From Candidatus Nanoarchaeia archaeon (lineage in GTDB: Archaea > Nanobdellota > Nanobdellia > SCGC-AAA011-G17 > GW2011-AR17), in contig JAQTVM010000003.1 in NCBI GenBank assembly GCA_028706745.1, positions 1 through 64,000 of the forward strand: 64,000 nucleotides of DNA. The letters run 5' to 3'. Position numbers and translations under genes: made by a program. The notes beneath the pieces were generated by a model, which saw only the letters and a program-made list of their open reading frames with translations, made no database searches and was not told the origin of the DNA. This document shows positions 7,524 to 16,371 of the stretch, piece after piece (position 1 is the first letter of the stretch; each line of letters opens with the position of its first letter).

Positions 7524-8945
7524 ATGGACTGGAAAGAGGTTGTGGATTATTATTCTAGGATAGAAATACAAAAGGCAATACTCCTGAGCGCAAAAGACAG
7601 GGAGGTCGCAGTAAGGGTTGGAGACTCATTTGCAAAAAGGCCTGACATTCTCCAGTTTCCCGGCGACGTGAAGGACTGGGCAAGAAAGGGTGCGACTTCA
7701 TTTCATATCTCCGAGGAGAGATGGAGAGACCCGCTTTCATTGGAAACAGGGCTTGTGAAAAAGCAAATGGATTCCCTGAGAATTGGATGGGACTTAGTTA
7801 TTGATATTGACTCGCCTTACTGGGATTTTGCAAAGCAGACAGCATCTTTTGTTGTTGAGCTTTTGAGGGACTTGCACAGCATAAGCTGCGTCGGAGTGAA
7901 GTTCTCAGGAAACAAGGGTTTTCACATCTCAGTTCCCTTCGAGGCTTTTCCGCAGGAGATAGACGGGATTGCAATAAAGGATTATTTCCCTGACGGATTG
8001 AAAAGAATTGCTTTTTACCTGCAGGACAGGATTGTGGAGCACTGGAAAACAAACCTGCTCAGTAAAATAAACCCAAAGGTGCTTATGCAGATAGTTGAGC
8101 AGGCGGGAAAGCAGATGTCTGACATAATGACTAACGGGGAAATAGATGTTCTTAAGTTCATAGAAATTGACACTGTCTTGATTTCAAGCAGGCACATGTT
8201 CAGGGCGCCTTATTCCCTGCACGAGAAGAGCGGGCTTGCGTCCATTCCGATAAATCCTGATGAAATAGTTTTCTTTGACAAGAGCAAGGCAAAGCCTGCC
8301 AATGTGAAGGCTGACATGAAGTTTATACTAAGGGACACTGCAAAGCCGAACGAGGCTTCTTCGCTGATAATGCAGGCATTTGACTGGTTCAAGAAATCAA
8401 AGAAGGAAGTCAGGCAGGAGGAAGACACAAAAACAAGGATTGAGAATTCAAAGTATGACAATGAGCTGCCTAAAGAGAAAATTCCTGAAGAATATTTTCC
8501 CCCGTGCATTAAGAAGATTCTTGAGGGAAAGCTGGATGACGGGAAAAAGAGGGCTTTATTCCTGGTATTGAAATTTCTTATACATACAGGCTGGAACTGG
8601 GCTGACATTGAGGCAAGGCTTGTTGAGTGGAACAAGACGCATTCAACTCCATTAAGGGACAATTACATTCAGGAGCAAATCACGTGGCACAAGAAGCAGA
8701 AAACAGTTGTTCTGCCGCCGAACTGCGACAAGCAGGAGTATTACAAGGAACTGCAGTTCTGCAGCCCATTGCCATTATGCTCAAAGATAAGGAATCCTGT
8801 GAATTTTGCGAAGATTAAGGCAAGCAGAAAGGATTACGGGCAGAAGAAGTGGGAAGAGAACAAGCCGAAGGCTGCTAAAACGAAAGCGCCTAAAAAGAAA
8901 TCAAAACTTGTAAAAGAAAAGTCCGCAGGGGACAGTTCCATATAA
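7524..8945 (+). CDS. priS: Archaeal DNA primase: PriS-like catalytic domain plus C-terminal four-Cys PriL-CTD-like region (probable fused primase)
   Basis: RIGWDLVIDIDSPYWDFAKQ...VGVKFSGNKGFHISVPFEAF catalytic region; C-terminal PPCIKKIL...PPNC...QFCSPLPLC with WHKKQ. Confidence 0.8.
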   Translation: MDWKEVVDYYSRIEIQKAILLSAKDREVAVRVGDSFAKRPDILQFPGDVKDWARKGATSFHISEERWRDPLSLETGLVKKQMDSLRIGWDLVIDIDSPYWDFAKQTASFVVELLRDLHSISCVGVKFSGNKGFHISVPFEAFPQEIDGIAIKDYFPDGLKRIAFYLQDRIVEHWKTNLLSKINPKVLMQIVEQAGKQMSDIMTNGEIDVLKFIEIDTVLISSRHMFRAPYSLHEKSGLASIPINPDEIVFFDKSKAKPANVKADMKFILRDTAKPNEASSLIMQAFDWFKKSKKEVRQEEDTKTRIENSKYDNELPKEKIPEEYFPPCIKKILEGKLDDGKKRALFLVLKFLIHTGWNWADIEARLVEWNKTHSTPLRDNYIQEQITWHKKQKTVVLPPNCDKQEYYKELQFCSPLPLCSKIRNPVNFAKIKASRKDYGQKKWEENKPKAAKTKAPKKKSKLVKEKSAGDSSI

Positions 8946-9052
8946 CCCGGCAGAGATTTGACGACGGAAGACGAAAAGTGCCTTCCGGCGACATTGGAAA
9001 TTATGATGTAATCTGTGTTGTTTAATCTCTTTTTTTCGGCGAATAGACTCAG

Positions 9053-9084
9053 TTTTCCAATACCTGCCGGAAATCCTGCGGAAT
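9053..9084 (+). repeat. 29-nt dispersed upstream motif (copy B)
   Basis: TTTTCCAATACCTGCCGGAAATCCTGCGG; last 16 nt identical to copy A. Confidence 0.6.
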
Positions 9085-9127
9085 TTGAGCCGAAGAGTTT
9101 ATGAACAAGTTATGATAAGCCCGTTTT

Positions 9128-10108
9128 ATGAAAAAAGAGGAATATAATGGGCTTGTAAAGGACATAGGGCTGCTGTTGGAGGAAGGAAGAAGAAAGGCTT
9201 TGCAGTCTGTAAATTCCATTATTGTACAAACTTACTGGCTAATAGGAAAGAGAATTGTTGACTTTGAGCAAGGCGGGAAACAAAGGGCGAAATATGGGCA
9301 AGTGCTGCTTAGACGTATTTCTGCTGATTTATGCCCTGCCTATGGAAGAGGCGTTAGCAGAAGCAATCTGCAGTATATGCGTATATTCTATTTAAGATAT
9401 CCAATTTGCCAGACACTGTCTGGCAAATTGAGCTGGAGCCATTATATAGAATTAGTCAGCATACAAAACAATGAGGAAAGGGCATTTTACGAGAAAGAAT
9501 GCATACAGGAATCATGGGGCACCAGGGATTTAAGAAGACAGATTGCATCACGATTATTCTATAGGCTGCCTGCCGCAAAAAAGGAAGGCGGATTCCTGAA
9601 ATTGGCTTCTGAAGGGCATAATGTTAGCAAAGCTGAAGACATTATAAAGAACCCTTATGTGCTTGAGTTCTTAAAACTGCCTTCTTCTTATTCTGAGAAG
9701 CAGCTGGAAAATAAGATAATTAATAATCTCCAGATGTTCCTTTTGGAATTAGGCAAGGGCTTTAGTTTTGTAGCAAGGCAGTTCAGGATGCAGATAGGCA
9801 GGAAGCAATTTTACGCTGATTTGGTATTTTATAACAAGATATTAAGGTGCTATGTCCTTATTGACCTGAAAATTAAAGGGGGCTATTCAGGCGCAGGACA
9901 AATGAACCTTTATCTCAATTACTTTAGGTCACATGTAAATTCAAGCGGTGACAATGAGCCTATTGGCATAATCATGTTCAGGGAGAATGAGAATATTGAA
10001 GTTAGGTATGCGTTTGGCGGCATAAGCAGCCGGATATTCACGTCAAAATACATGCTCAGCCTGCCTTCTGCTGAAGACCTGAGAAAAGCAGTGGAAGGGG
10101 TTGTTTAA
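9128..10108 (+). CDS. DUF1016/YhcG-family PDDEXK nuclease-like protein
   Basis: YWLIGKRIVDFEQGGKQRAKYGQVLLRRIS...GRGVSRSNLQYMRIFY...SWSHYIELVSI; FYADLVFYNKILRCYVLIDLKI. Confidence 0.88.
   Translation: MKKEEYNGLVKDIGLLLEEGRRKALQSVNSIIVQTYWLIGKRIVDFEQGGKQRAKYGQVLLRRISADLCPAYGRGVSRSNLQYMRIFYLRYPICQTLSGKLSWSHYIELVSIQNNEERAFYEKECIQESWGTRDLRRQIASRLFYRLPAAKKEGGFLKLASEGHNVSKAEDIIKNPYVLEFLKLPSSYSEKQLENKIINNLQMFLLELGKGFSFVARQFRMQIGRKQFYADLVFYNKILRCYVLIDLKIKGGYSGAGQMNLYLNYFRSHVNSSGDNEPIGIIMFRENENIEVRYAFGGISSRIFTSKYMLSLPSAEDLRKAVEGVV
9402..9430. repeat. Perfect 14-bp inverted repeat inside the YhcG-like CDS
   Basis: CAATTTGCCAGACA-C-TGTCTGGCAAATTG. Confidence 0.95.
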
Positions 10109-10177
10109 GGCTCTTTATACATCTTATTGTCAAACCACTTGCCACGTTAGAATTTATGCCGCTAGGCTCGCCTTTCG

Positions 10178-13021
10178 CTAAAGTCCTTTATTTATCCTTT
10201 CCAATTCAAGAATTAACTTTAACTGCTCTTCTTCCAAAGGAGACATTGCTTTCTTCTTTTTCTTCTCAACAGGCTTCTCCTTGATTTTCTTTAATTCCAA
10301 GGCTCTCTTTGCCTCAACTTCCTGCCTTACAACTTCTGCTTCCCTTGCAAGCTTCTCCTTGAAGTGTTCTTTTGGCGCAGTCGGCTGCCTTTCCATTCCT
10401 ACAATCATAGACCTTAATTGATTCTGCAATTCCTCAAGCGAGTCAAGGCTCTTCCCGTGCATTGATTTTTTCCATTCTTTCTGCTTCTCAGCCCTGAGCT
10501 TCTCGTCAATTTTCTTTCTCTTCTCAAGCTCAAGCCTTCTCTTTTCTTCCTCTCTCTTAAGGAACTCGGCTTCCCTTTCCTTGATTGCCCTGTCGTGCCT
10601 TATCTGCTCCTGTATCTCTCTTCTCAGCCTTCTTTCGGCAATCTCCTCTTCCCTTCTTTTCTTGAATTCCGCAATCTCCGGCTTTGGCTGTTCCTTGAAT
10701 ATTGTGTCAATCTTTGCAATCTCAGGAGCTACCTGCTGCTGCTGTTTCTTTTTCTCAAGAGTTTCAAGCCTTTTCTTCTGCGCCTCAATCCTTCTTTCCC
10801 TTGCGATTGCCTCAAGCTCAAACTTCTGCCTTTGCTTGAACAATGAATCAATCTGCCTTAATGCAGCGCGCATATGGCTCTTTTCCTTTAATGTGTAAGT
10901 TTTTGCTTCCCTTTCCTTTCTTTCAGCCTCCAGCTTAAGCAATAATTCCTCTTCCCTGTCCAGCTCTTCCTGCTCCTGGAATTTCTCATGCACATCCCTC
11001 AGCACGCCTTTTATTTCCCTCTGCTCTCTTGCAATGCCTGCTTCCCTTTCCCTTGCTTTTCTCTGCTCTTCAAGGCTGTGCAGTAATTCTTCTTCCCTTT
11101 CAAGCTCTTCCTCTTCTGTAAGCTCTTTTTGTATCTCGGCAGCCATGTCCCTTGCTTCTGCCTGCGCTTCTTCCCTTTCCTTTACTTTTATTCCTGACTG
11201 CAGAAGCTCCTCTGCCTTTCTTCCCTGCTCTTCTGTCCTTTCTCTTTCTTCCTCCCTCTGCCTAATTCTTTCTTCTTCTTTTGTTCTTCTTTCGACATCA
11301 TCCTTCGCCTTTTCAGCAGCATCAAACAGGTTGTTCATGCGCTGTTCCATGACTTCCTTTTCCCTGCCGCTCAGGTTCACGTAGTCAAGCTTTATCTGTT
11401 CGTAAAGAGAATCATATGCGTCAAAGTCAGCGGCTGCAATAAGGTTCCACGCCCTGCTTATCTTTTCCTGTATCTTTCTTGAATAGTCAACCTGCTCTAT
11501 TGCAGGTGTTTGTTCAAGCATCTTCCCGATTTTTTCTATTGCATTCACTGTTTCAACAGTGGGTTTTGGCACAACAAGCTCTTCCTTTTCAACCTTCACT
11601 GCTTTTGTCGGTATCCTGCTAAAGAATTTCCTTGCAGAATCTTTCCATGCCTCAAACCTTTCAGCAATCGGCTTAAGGGCAGGCTCTTCCAGTTTTACAA
11701 CAGGCTCTTTTCTTGCTTTTTTGGCAGGCTTTTCCTCTTTTAATTCAGAAGCCCTTGCCTTAAGCATCTTCTTTGCTTTTTTCTCAGAAATCGCTTCAGG
11801 CCTGAACACGTTTTTCAGCTTTTCAAACAAGGGCTTGATTGAAGGCATTTCTTCTTTCTCTGCCTTTGCTGAAGGTTTTGGCGCCTCTAATTCTTTTTTC
11901 TGCTTTTCAGCAGGCGTTGCTTTTTTCCTCGCTGCTTTTTCCTTAATTGCCTCCTTGGCGGATGAGAAAGAAGCGACAAACCTTGCAAGCCACGGCTCGC
12001 GCTTTGGCATTTCCTTTAATCTCTGCAGTTCTTTTATAAAGTATTCAAGCTCTTTCTTGCTTTTCTCTCCGTAAACGCTTGAGAATATTGCCTTGTTTGC
12101 ATTCTTGTAAAACGCAATAAGCTGGGGATATACAGCTGCTTTCTCATTAGGCGCAAGCTGGACATACATCCTTAAAATCTGGTTATAAGTCCTTTTCATT
12201 GAGCTGACATTTCTTGAAAGTATTTCCTGCTCGTCCTCAAGAAGCCCCTCAATCTGCCTCTTCCTGCTCTCGCCTCCAAGGAATCCGACATACTGCTTTA
12301 CATTGTCAAGAATCTTCTTGTCCTGCTCAACAAGCCTTTCAACAACCCCCTTTGCAATCCTCTTCGGCTTCCAGCCTGTCTCAACATACTTGTGGACAAT
12401 TGACTTGAATTCCTTTAACAGCTCCTCTGCCTGCGCCTGCGTGATTTTCTTTCCGCTGAACTTCATTTCCGAGATTCTCTGCGCAAAATCAACAAGGTGC
12501 TTTTTCTTTTTTTCAAGAACGCTTACCATTTCCTCGTCAGTAAACTCGTATTGTATCTTCAGCAACGCCTTGAAGAAGTCCTTTATAATCGGAGAAAGCT
12601 CCTTGAATACGGCGTCAGCATCCTTTGTCTTCTCAAGCTTTTTTTCTATGCTGTTTATCTTCTCAACAAAAGGAGTCAAGTCCCTTGTTGCTTCTGACGG
12701 AGCTTCTTCCTTTTTTTCCTCTTTTTTTGTTTCCCCCTCTGCAGCCGCCTTTTCCTGTATCTGCTCTTTCAGTTTTTTAACGCCAATCTTAACCCCGAAG
12801 CCGGAAATGAACTTCCCTATATTGTAAAAGAAAAGCGCAATATACCTGAAATGCCTGAAAAGCCATTTAAGCATTATGACAATCCAGACAAGCACTATCA
12901 AAGCAAGCGGTATGAATATTATTGCAGGATAAGGCCTGCCTGCTATGTTAATGTCCAGGGCAAATGCAGGCAAAGCTAATATGGAAAGCATTATAGCAAA
13001 TAGCCCAAGCCTCTTTTTCAT
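10178..13021 (-). CDS. Large coiled-coil protein with N-terminal signal/TM segments, 947 aa
   Basis: MKKRLGLFAIMLSILALPAFA..., then TM, then ~850 aa rich in E/K/R heptads. Confidence 0.75.
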   Translation of the reverse strand: MKKRLGLFAIMLSILALPAFALDINIAGRPYPAIIFIPLALIVLVWIVIMLKWLFRHFRYIALFFYNIGKFISGFGVKIGVKKLKEQIQEKAAAEGETKKEEKKEEAPSEATRDLTPFVEKINSIEKKLEKTKDADAVFKELSPIIKDFFKALLKIQYEFTDEEMVSVLEKKKKHLVDFAQRISEMKFSGKKITQAQAEELLKEFKSIVHKYVETGWKPKRIAKGVVERLVEQDKKILDNVKQYVGFLGGESRKRQIEGLLEDEQEILSRNVSSMKRTYNQILRMYVQLAPNEKAAVYPQLIAFYKNANKAIFSSVYGEKSKKELEYFIKELQRLKEMPKREPWLARFVASFSSAKEAIKEKAARKKATPAEKQKKELEAPKPSAKAEKEEMPSIKPLFEKLKNVFRPEAISEKKAKKMLKARASELKEEKPAKKARKEPVVKLEEPALKPIAERFEAWKDSARKFFSRIPTKAVKVEKEELVVPKPTVETVNAIEKIGKMLEQTPAIEQVDYSRKIQEKISRAWNLIAAADFDAYDSLYEQIKLDYVNLSGREKEVMEQRMNNLFDAAEKAKDDVERRTKEEERIRQREEERERTEEQGRKAEELLQSGIKVKEREEAQAEARDMAAEIQKELTEEEELEREEELLHSLEEQRKAREREAGIAREQREIKGVLRDVHEKFQEQEELDREEELLLKLEAERKEREAKTYTLKEKSHMRAALRQIDSLFKQRQKFELEAIARERRIEAQKKRLETLEKKKQQQQVAPEIAKIDTIFKEQPKPEIAEFKKRREEEIAERRLRREIQEQIRHDRAIKEREAEFLKREEEKRRLELEKRKKIDEKLRAEKQKEWKKSMHGKSLDSLEELQNQLRSMIVGMERQPTAPKEHFKEKLAREAEVVRQEVEAKRALELKKIKEKPVEKKKKKAMSPLEEEQLKLILELERINKGL

Positions 13022-13060
13022 AGCTTTAAAAGGGGTTTTTGGATATAAAAATGTATTTAT

Positions 13061-13140
13061 TAGTGGGTAGTTGGTAGTTTGCAGTACGGAAGTAGGTTAG
13101 GGGCAGTTTGCAGGTATTTGGTGGCAGAAAGGAGGTTAGG
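13061..13140 (+). repeat. Period-7 degenerate intergenic repeat (locus 4, with one phase slip)
   Basis: GTAGTTG GTAGTTT GCAGTAC GGAAGTA ... GCAGTTT GCAGGTA. Confidence 0.65.
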
Positions 13141-13175
13141 GATTAATGATTCAATGTTAAGGCTTGGCGTTTGCC

Positions 13176-13529
13176 CTAAAACCCTGTCATTTCTTTCCAT
13201 TCTATTTTTTCCGTGCGCTTTGCTGCTGTAATCTTATCTGAAAAGTCGTCTATTCTATATTGTAATCTCGTATCGAAACGACATTCAATGTACCCATTCT
13301 TATTAATCAGGAACCATATTACCTGCTCATAATACTCAGGCAGGCACTCGACGCTGTACCCTTTGCCAAGATAATTTTCCCTATCTGCTTTTTTTCCAAT
13401 AAGACTTTTTGCAAATCTTATTGCTTTTATCAAGTCTTTCTCAAATTTTTCTTTTGAAACCTCTTTTCCCAAGAGAGTTTCTTCATGTTCGCCTTCACAC
13501 CAGTCATAGTATATTCTGTAGATATTCAT
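13176..13529 (-). CDS. Hypothetical protein, 117 aa
   Basis: Starts 2 nt after the AlbA_2-like gene; acidic, aromatic-rich. Confidence 0.5.
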   Translation of the reverse strand: MNIYRIYYDWCEGEHEETLLGKEVSKEKFEKDLIKAIRFAKSLIGKKADRENYLGKGYSVECLPEYYEQVIWFLINKNGYIECRFDTRLQYRIDDFSDKITAAKRTEKIEWKEMTGF

Positions 13530-13531
13530 TT

Positions 13532-14890
13532 TTACCCCCCTTGTTTATTTACTTCCCAATGCCCGCCCCTGTCAGGGCCGATGCGCTTTAAGACGCCTTT
13601 TTCTTTTAATTTTTTCAATTGTTTTTGCACTGCCGAAGGATTTATATCCAATAAATCAGATAATTCAGCACGGCTTATCTTTTGATTTTGTGTGATTAAA
13701 TCAACTATCTGTTTTTCTCTTTCTGACCACTTTTCTGACCACTTTTCTGACCACTTTTCTTCCGAACTTGTATCAGGAGTAGCCTCAGGCTTGTAAAACA
13801 CAGATGTAAAGAAGCCGTCTGTGTTAAAAACAGGCTCTTTCAAACCGGCTTCCCTCATAGCATCCTTCATGCGCCTGATTCCAGTGCCTGCCCTTTCAAC
13901 CTTGTCCATGCGGGAAAACAAATCTGCTATAAGCTCGTTCCTGCGTAATGACATTGAGCCAAACTTCTCCTTAGGAAAGCCCTTAACAAGCCCGCCCGGG
14001 CTTACAATCTCAACCCTGTCATCATAGAACTCAACGCTGATGTTTGTCCCGCGGAAGCTATAGTCCCTGTGGATTATTGCATTTGTAACAGCCTCGCGAA
14101 GCGCTTCAAGCGGAATTTCGTATATGTCCTTCCTGTCTATTCCTTTTATCTCTGTCCTTATCTTGAGCTGCTTTTTTATGAAGAACATTGCAGAATTAAA
14201 CTGCGTCAAAAGGTCATCCTTTACGTCCATCCTGTCAAATATGTGCAGCCTTTCAAGCCCCTTGAAAGCAATGAGAGTCATTTGGCATTGGGGGATATGC
14301 CTGTAAACATCCTTTGCAAAAAACAATGCAGAGGCATTCTTGAATTCTTTTGAGTCAGCCACTTTCAGGCTTTCCAGCAATTCTATGATGGGAATTTTGC
14401 CTGCCTTAATCCCGGATTCCTTAAGAAAGGCGGCCACTTTTTCTTTGGAAATGTCAGATATTGAGAAATCCTTTAGCCGCTTTTCTTCGTATGGAATTGA
14501 TTCATTTTCCGCAAACATGGCTCTTATTTCCTCATTGCTCATCTTCTGCGTCACTGCATCGAGCCTTATGAAGAATCCTGAGCTGCAGCTGTAAGGCTTT
14601 CTTTTGCCTTCAGGCACTTCAACGGCAATAATATTATCTGCTTGGGAAACAGAAGCCTCTATTGAAGGCTGGCAGTTCCTTGCCAAAGTAAGAATCTGCG
14701 CCTTAAGCCCGTTTGTGAGCTTTTCTCCGATTATTGCCTTGTCATCTCTTACGCCAATAAGGATTGTGCCTCCTCTTGAATTTGAAAAAGCAACAATATC
14801 CTGGTCTATCTTCGGGCTGTATTTCTCCTTGAATTCTATAACCAGCCCTTCGCCTTCAGCTATCAGCAGATTGACTTCTTTCCTGTCCAT
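13532..14890 (-). CDS. Schlafen/AlbA_2-HATPase_c_4-type putative transcriptional regulator (RecG-like annotation) with C-terminal wHTH
   Basis: EGLVIEFKEKYSPKIDQDIVAFSNSRGGTILIGVRDD; ALREAVTNAIIHRDYSFRGTNISVEFYDDRVEIVSPGGL; start ATG 14890. Confidence 0.85.
   Translation of the reverse strand: MDRKEVNLLIAEGEGLVIEFKEKYSPKIDQDIVAFSNSRGGTILIGVRDDKAIIGEKLTNGLKAQILTLARNCQPSIEASVSQADNIIAVEVPEGKRKPYSCSSGFFIRLDAVTQKMSNEEIRAMFAENESIPYEEKRLKDFSISDISKEKVAAFLKESGIKAGKIPIIELLESLKVADSKEFKNASALFFAKDVYRHIPQCQMTLIAFKGLERLHIFDRMDVKDDLLTQFNSAMFFIKKQLKIRTEIKGIDRKDIYEIPLEALREAVTNAIIHRDYSFRGTNISVEFYDDRVEIVSPGGLVKGFPKEKFGSMSLRRNELIADLFSRMDKVERAGTGIRRMKDAMREAGLKEPVFNTDGFFTSVFYKPEATPDTSSEEKWSEKWSEKWSEREKQIVDLITQNQKISRAELSDLLDINPSAVQKQLKKLKEKGVLKRIGPDRGGHWEVNKQGG
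13721..13760 (-). repeat. 12-bp perfect tandem repeat (TTCTGACCACTT, ~3.3 copies) encoding SEKWSEKWSEKW
   Basis: Direct reading. Confidence 0.95.
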
Positions 14891-14933
14891 GCAATTGCTG
14901 TTTCCTTTGCATATTAAAAGCCCTGCGCCTGCG

Positions 14934-15059
14934 GGTGGCAAGTGGTGGCGCATTCTTGCAAAGAATGGAACATTTTTCCGGAAACCCTATCACTTTTTCC
15001 GCTTTTCTCTCGGAGAGATACGCCCTGATTTTAAAGTTTTCAAAAAACCACTTGCCACC
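14934..15059. repeat. Inverted repeat pair GGTGGCAAGTGGT / ACCACTTGCCACC flanking ~100 bp
   Basis: 14934-14946 and 15047-15059 are perfect reverse complements (13 bp). Confidence 0.85.
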
Positions 15060-15111
15060 ACTTGCCAACTCAAGCTAAACATATTTAAGCTTTCTAAACC
15101 TCCTTCTTTAC

Positions 15112-15585
15112 ATGAAAATGTATTACAAGAGCCACTTAAAGGCAATCATTGCAGTCATTGTCCTTGCTGCGCTTGACCAGCTTACGAAATACTTTTTTGC
15201 AGGCAAGACTTACATGGCATCCTGCATCGGAATCCAGTATGCCGAGAACACAGGCGCTGCTTTTGGAATACTTCAGGGCTGGAACCTGCCTTTAATCCTG
15301 ATAAGCATTGCAGTTCTTGCTTTCCTGGCTTATTTCTACTTCAAGGAAAGGCATAAGCTTGACAAGACTTACCGAGCAAAAGCGAAGGGAAGTTTCGAAC
15401 GCAGTGAGAAAACAGCTTTTATTTTGATATTTGCAGGAACATTGGGGAATTTGATAGACAGGGTTATGCTTGGCTACGTGAGAGACTTCATAGCAATAGG
15501 AAGCTGGCCTAACTTCAATGTGGCGGATAGTTTGAATGTCGTTGGTGTGTTGATATTAGTGTATGTGTTGGTGAAGAGGAAGTAG
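15112..15585 (+). CDS. lspA: Lipoprotein signal peptidase (signal peptidase II)-like protein
   Basis: ALDQLTKYFF; YAENTGAAFGIL; AGTLGNLIDRVMLGYVRDFI; FNVADSLNVVGV. Confidence 0.9.
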   Translation: MKMYYKSHLKAIIAVIVLAALDQLTKYFFAGKTYMASCIGIQYAENTGAAFGILQGWNLPLILISIAVLAFLAYFYFKERHKLDKTYRAKAKGSFERSEKTAFILIFAGTLGNLIDRVMLGYVRDFIAIGSWPNFNVADSLNVVGVLILVYVLVKRK

Positions 15586-15592
15586 AAGGAGG

Positions 15593-15607
15593 CAGGGCTG
15601 CGCCCTG
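15593..15607. terminator. Short GC hairpin between convergent genes
   Basis: CAGGGC-TGC-GCCCTG just after the lspA stop. Confidence 0.35.
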
Positions 15608-15628
15608 AACCTGCCGTTAGACTTACTT

Positions 15629-16276
15629 TTAGGATCTCGCAAGAGCCATCTCGCTTGTGCTTCTGAAAGGCGTTATATCGCTCATTTCCGCTATATTTTG
15701 ATATTTTGCGCAAATTTCCTGCATGTCTTTCCTTCCTTTCATGCCTGCGGCTTTTTCCATTTCGCATAAGATGTTGTATGCAACAAGGCTGTGGCTGAAC
15801 CCCTTGTAGCCATTTTTTGCAATGCATCTTTTGCACAGGCTGATAAGCCTTATTGCCGATTTCTTGCCTTCTCCCGAAATTAGCAGGAAGGCGCGCCTGA
15901 TTAAGGCATCAAATTCAGCCATGCTTGGCTCTGATACTGACTTCAGCATGCAGTAGCCTTTCCCGCTTGTTATTATCTCAAATCCGGGCAGGAAATCATT
16001 TATTGCCTGCTGGAGAGAATCCAGGCTGAAGTTTCCTGTCACCTTTATTTCATCATATCCCATCTGGTATGCCTTTACGAGCTTTTCATTCTCTTTTTCA
16101 TATTCCACAGATGCCATCTTTGATTCGGGTTTGAGGCTTGCGCTGACGATGACTTTTCCTATGTCCTCATTGACTTCTATTTCCTGCCCTTTTTCCAGCC
16201 CGTGCCTCTTAACCCAGCCTGCCGGAAGGCTTATGACGTAGGTGTTTCCGCCCATGAGCATTATGCTTCGTTTCAT
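15629..16276 (-). CDS. AbrB/SpoVT-type DNA-binding domain plus PhoU-like protein
   Basis: MKRSIMLMGGNTYVISLPAGWVKRHGLEKGQEIEV then helical domain. Confidence 0.75.
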   Translation of the reverse strand: MKRSIMLMGGNTYVISLPAGWVKRHGLEKGQEIEVNEDIGKVIVSASLKPESKMASVEYEKENEKLVKAYQMGYDEIKVTGNFSLDSLQQAINDFLPGFEIITSGKGYCMLKSVSEPSMAEFDALIRRAFLLISGEGKKSAIRLISLCKRCIAKNGYKGFSHSLVAYNILCEMEKAAGMKGRKDMQEICAKYQNIAEMSDITPFRSTSEMALARS

Positions 16277-16371
16277 TTGTATTTTCTCCCGAGGCGTGAG
16301 CCTCTAGATGTTATAGGGTAAATATAGAATACATATGATAAATGCTGCGTCTATAAAAATAAACTTTTAGT

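Noticed and set aside
10581-12827. Several long plus-strand ORFs opposite the 947-aa coiled-coil gene
   Set aside because: They are Ser/Leu/Phe-rich antisense shadows of an E/K-rich coding strand, with no protein-like motifs.
13061-13140. Heptad array considered as a CRISPR-like or coding repeat
   Set aside because: Units are 7 nt, degenerate, without spacers, and period 7 does not preserve a reading frame.
15393-15420. TTCGAACGCAG considered as a tRNA T-loop-like sequence
   Set aside because: Lies in the lspA coding frame and no cloverleaf could be built around it.
16291-16304. GAGGC-GTGA-GCCTC hairpin with a GNRA-like loop upstream of the AbrB/PhoU-like gene
   Set aside because: Only 5 bp of stem; likely chance or a minor leader structure, insufficient to call as a feature.
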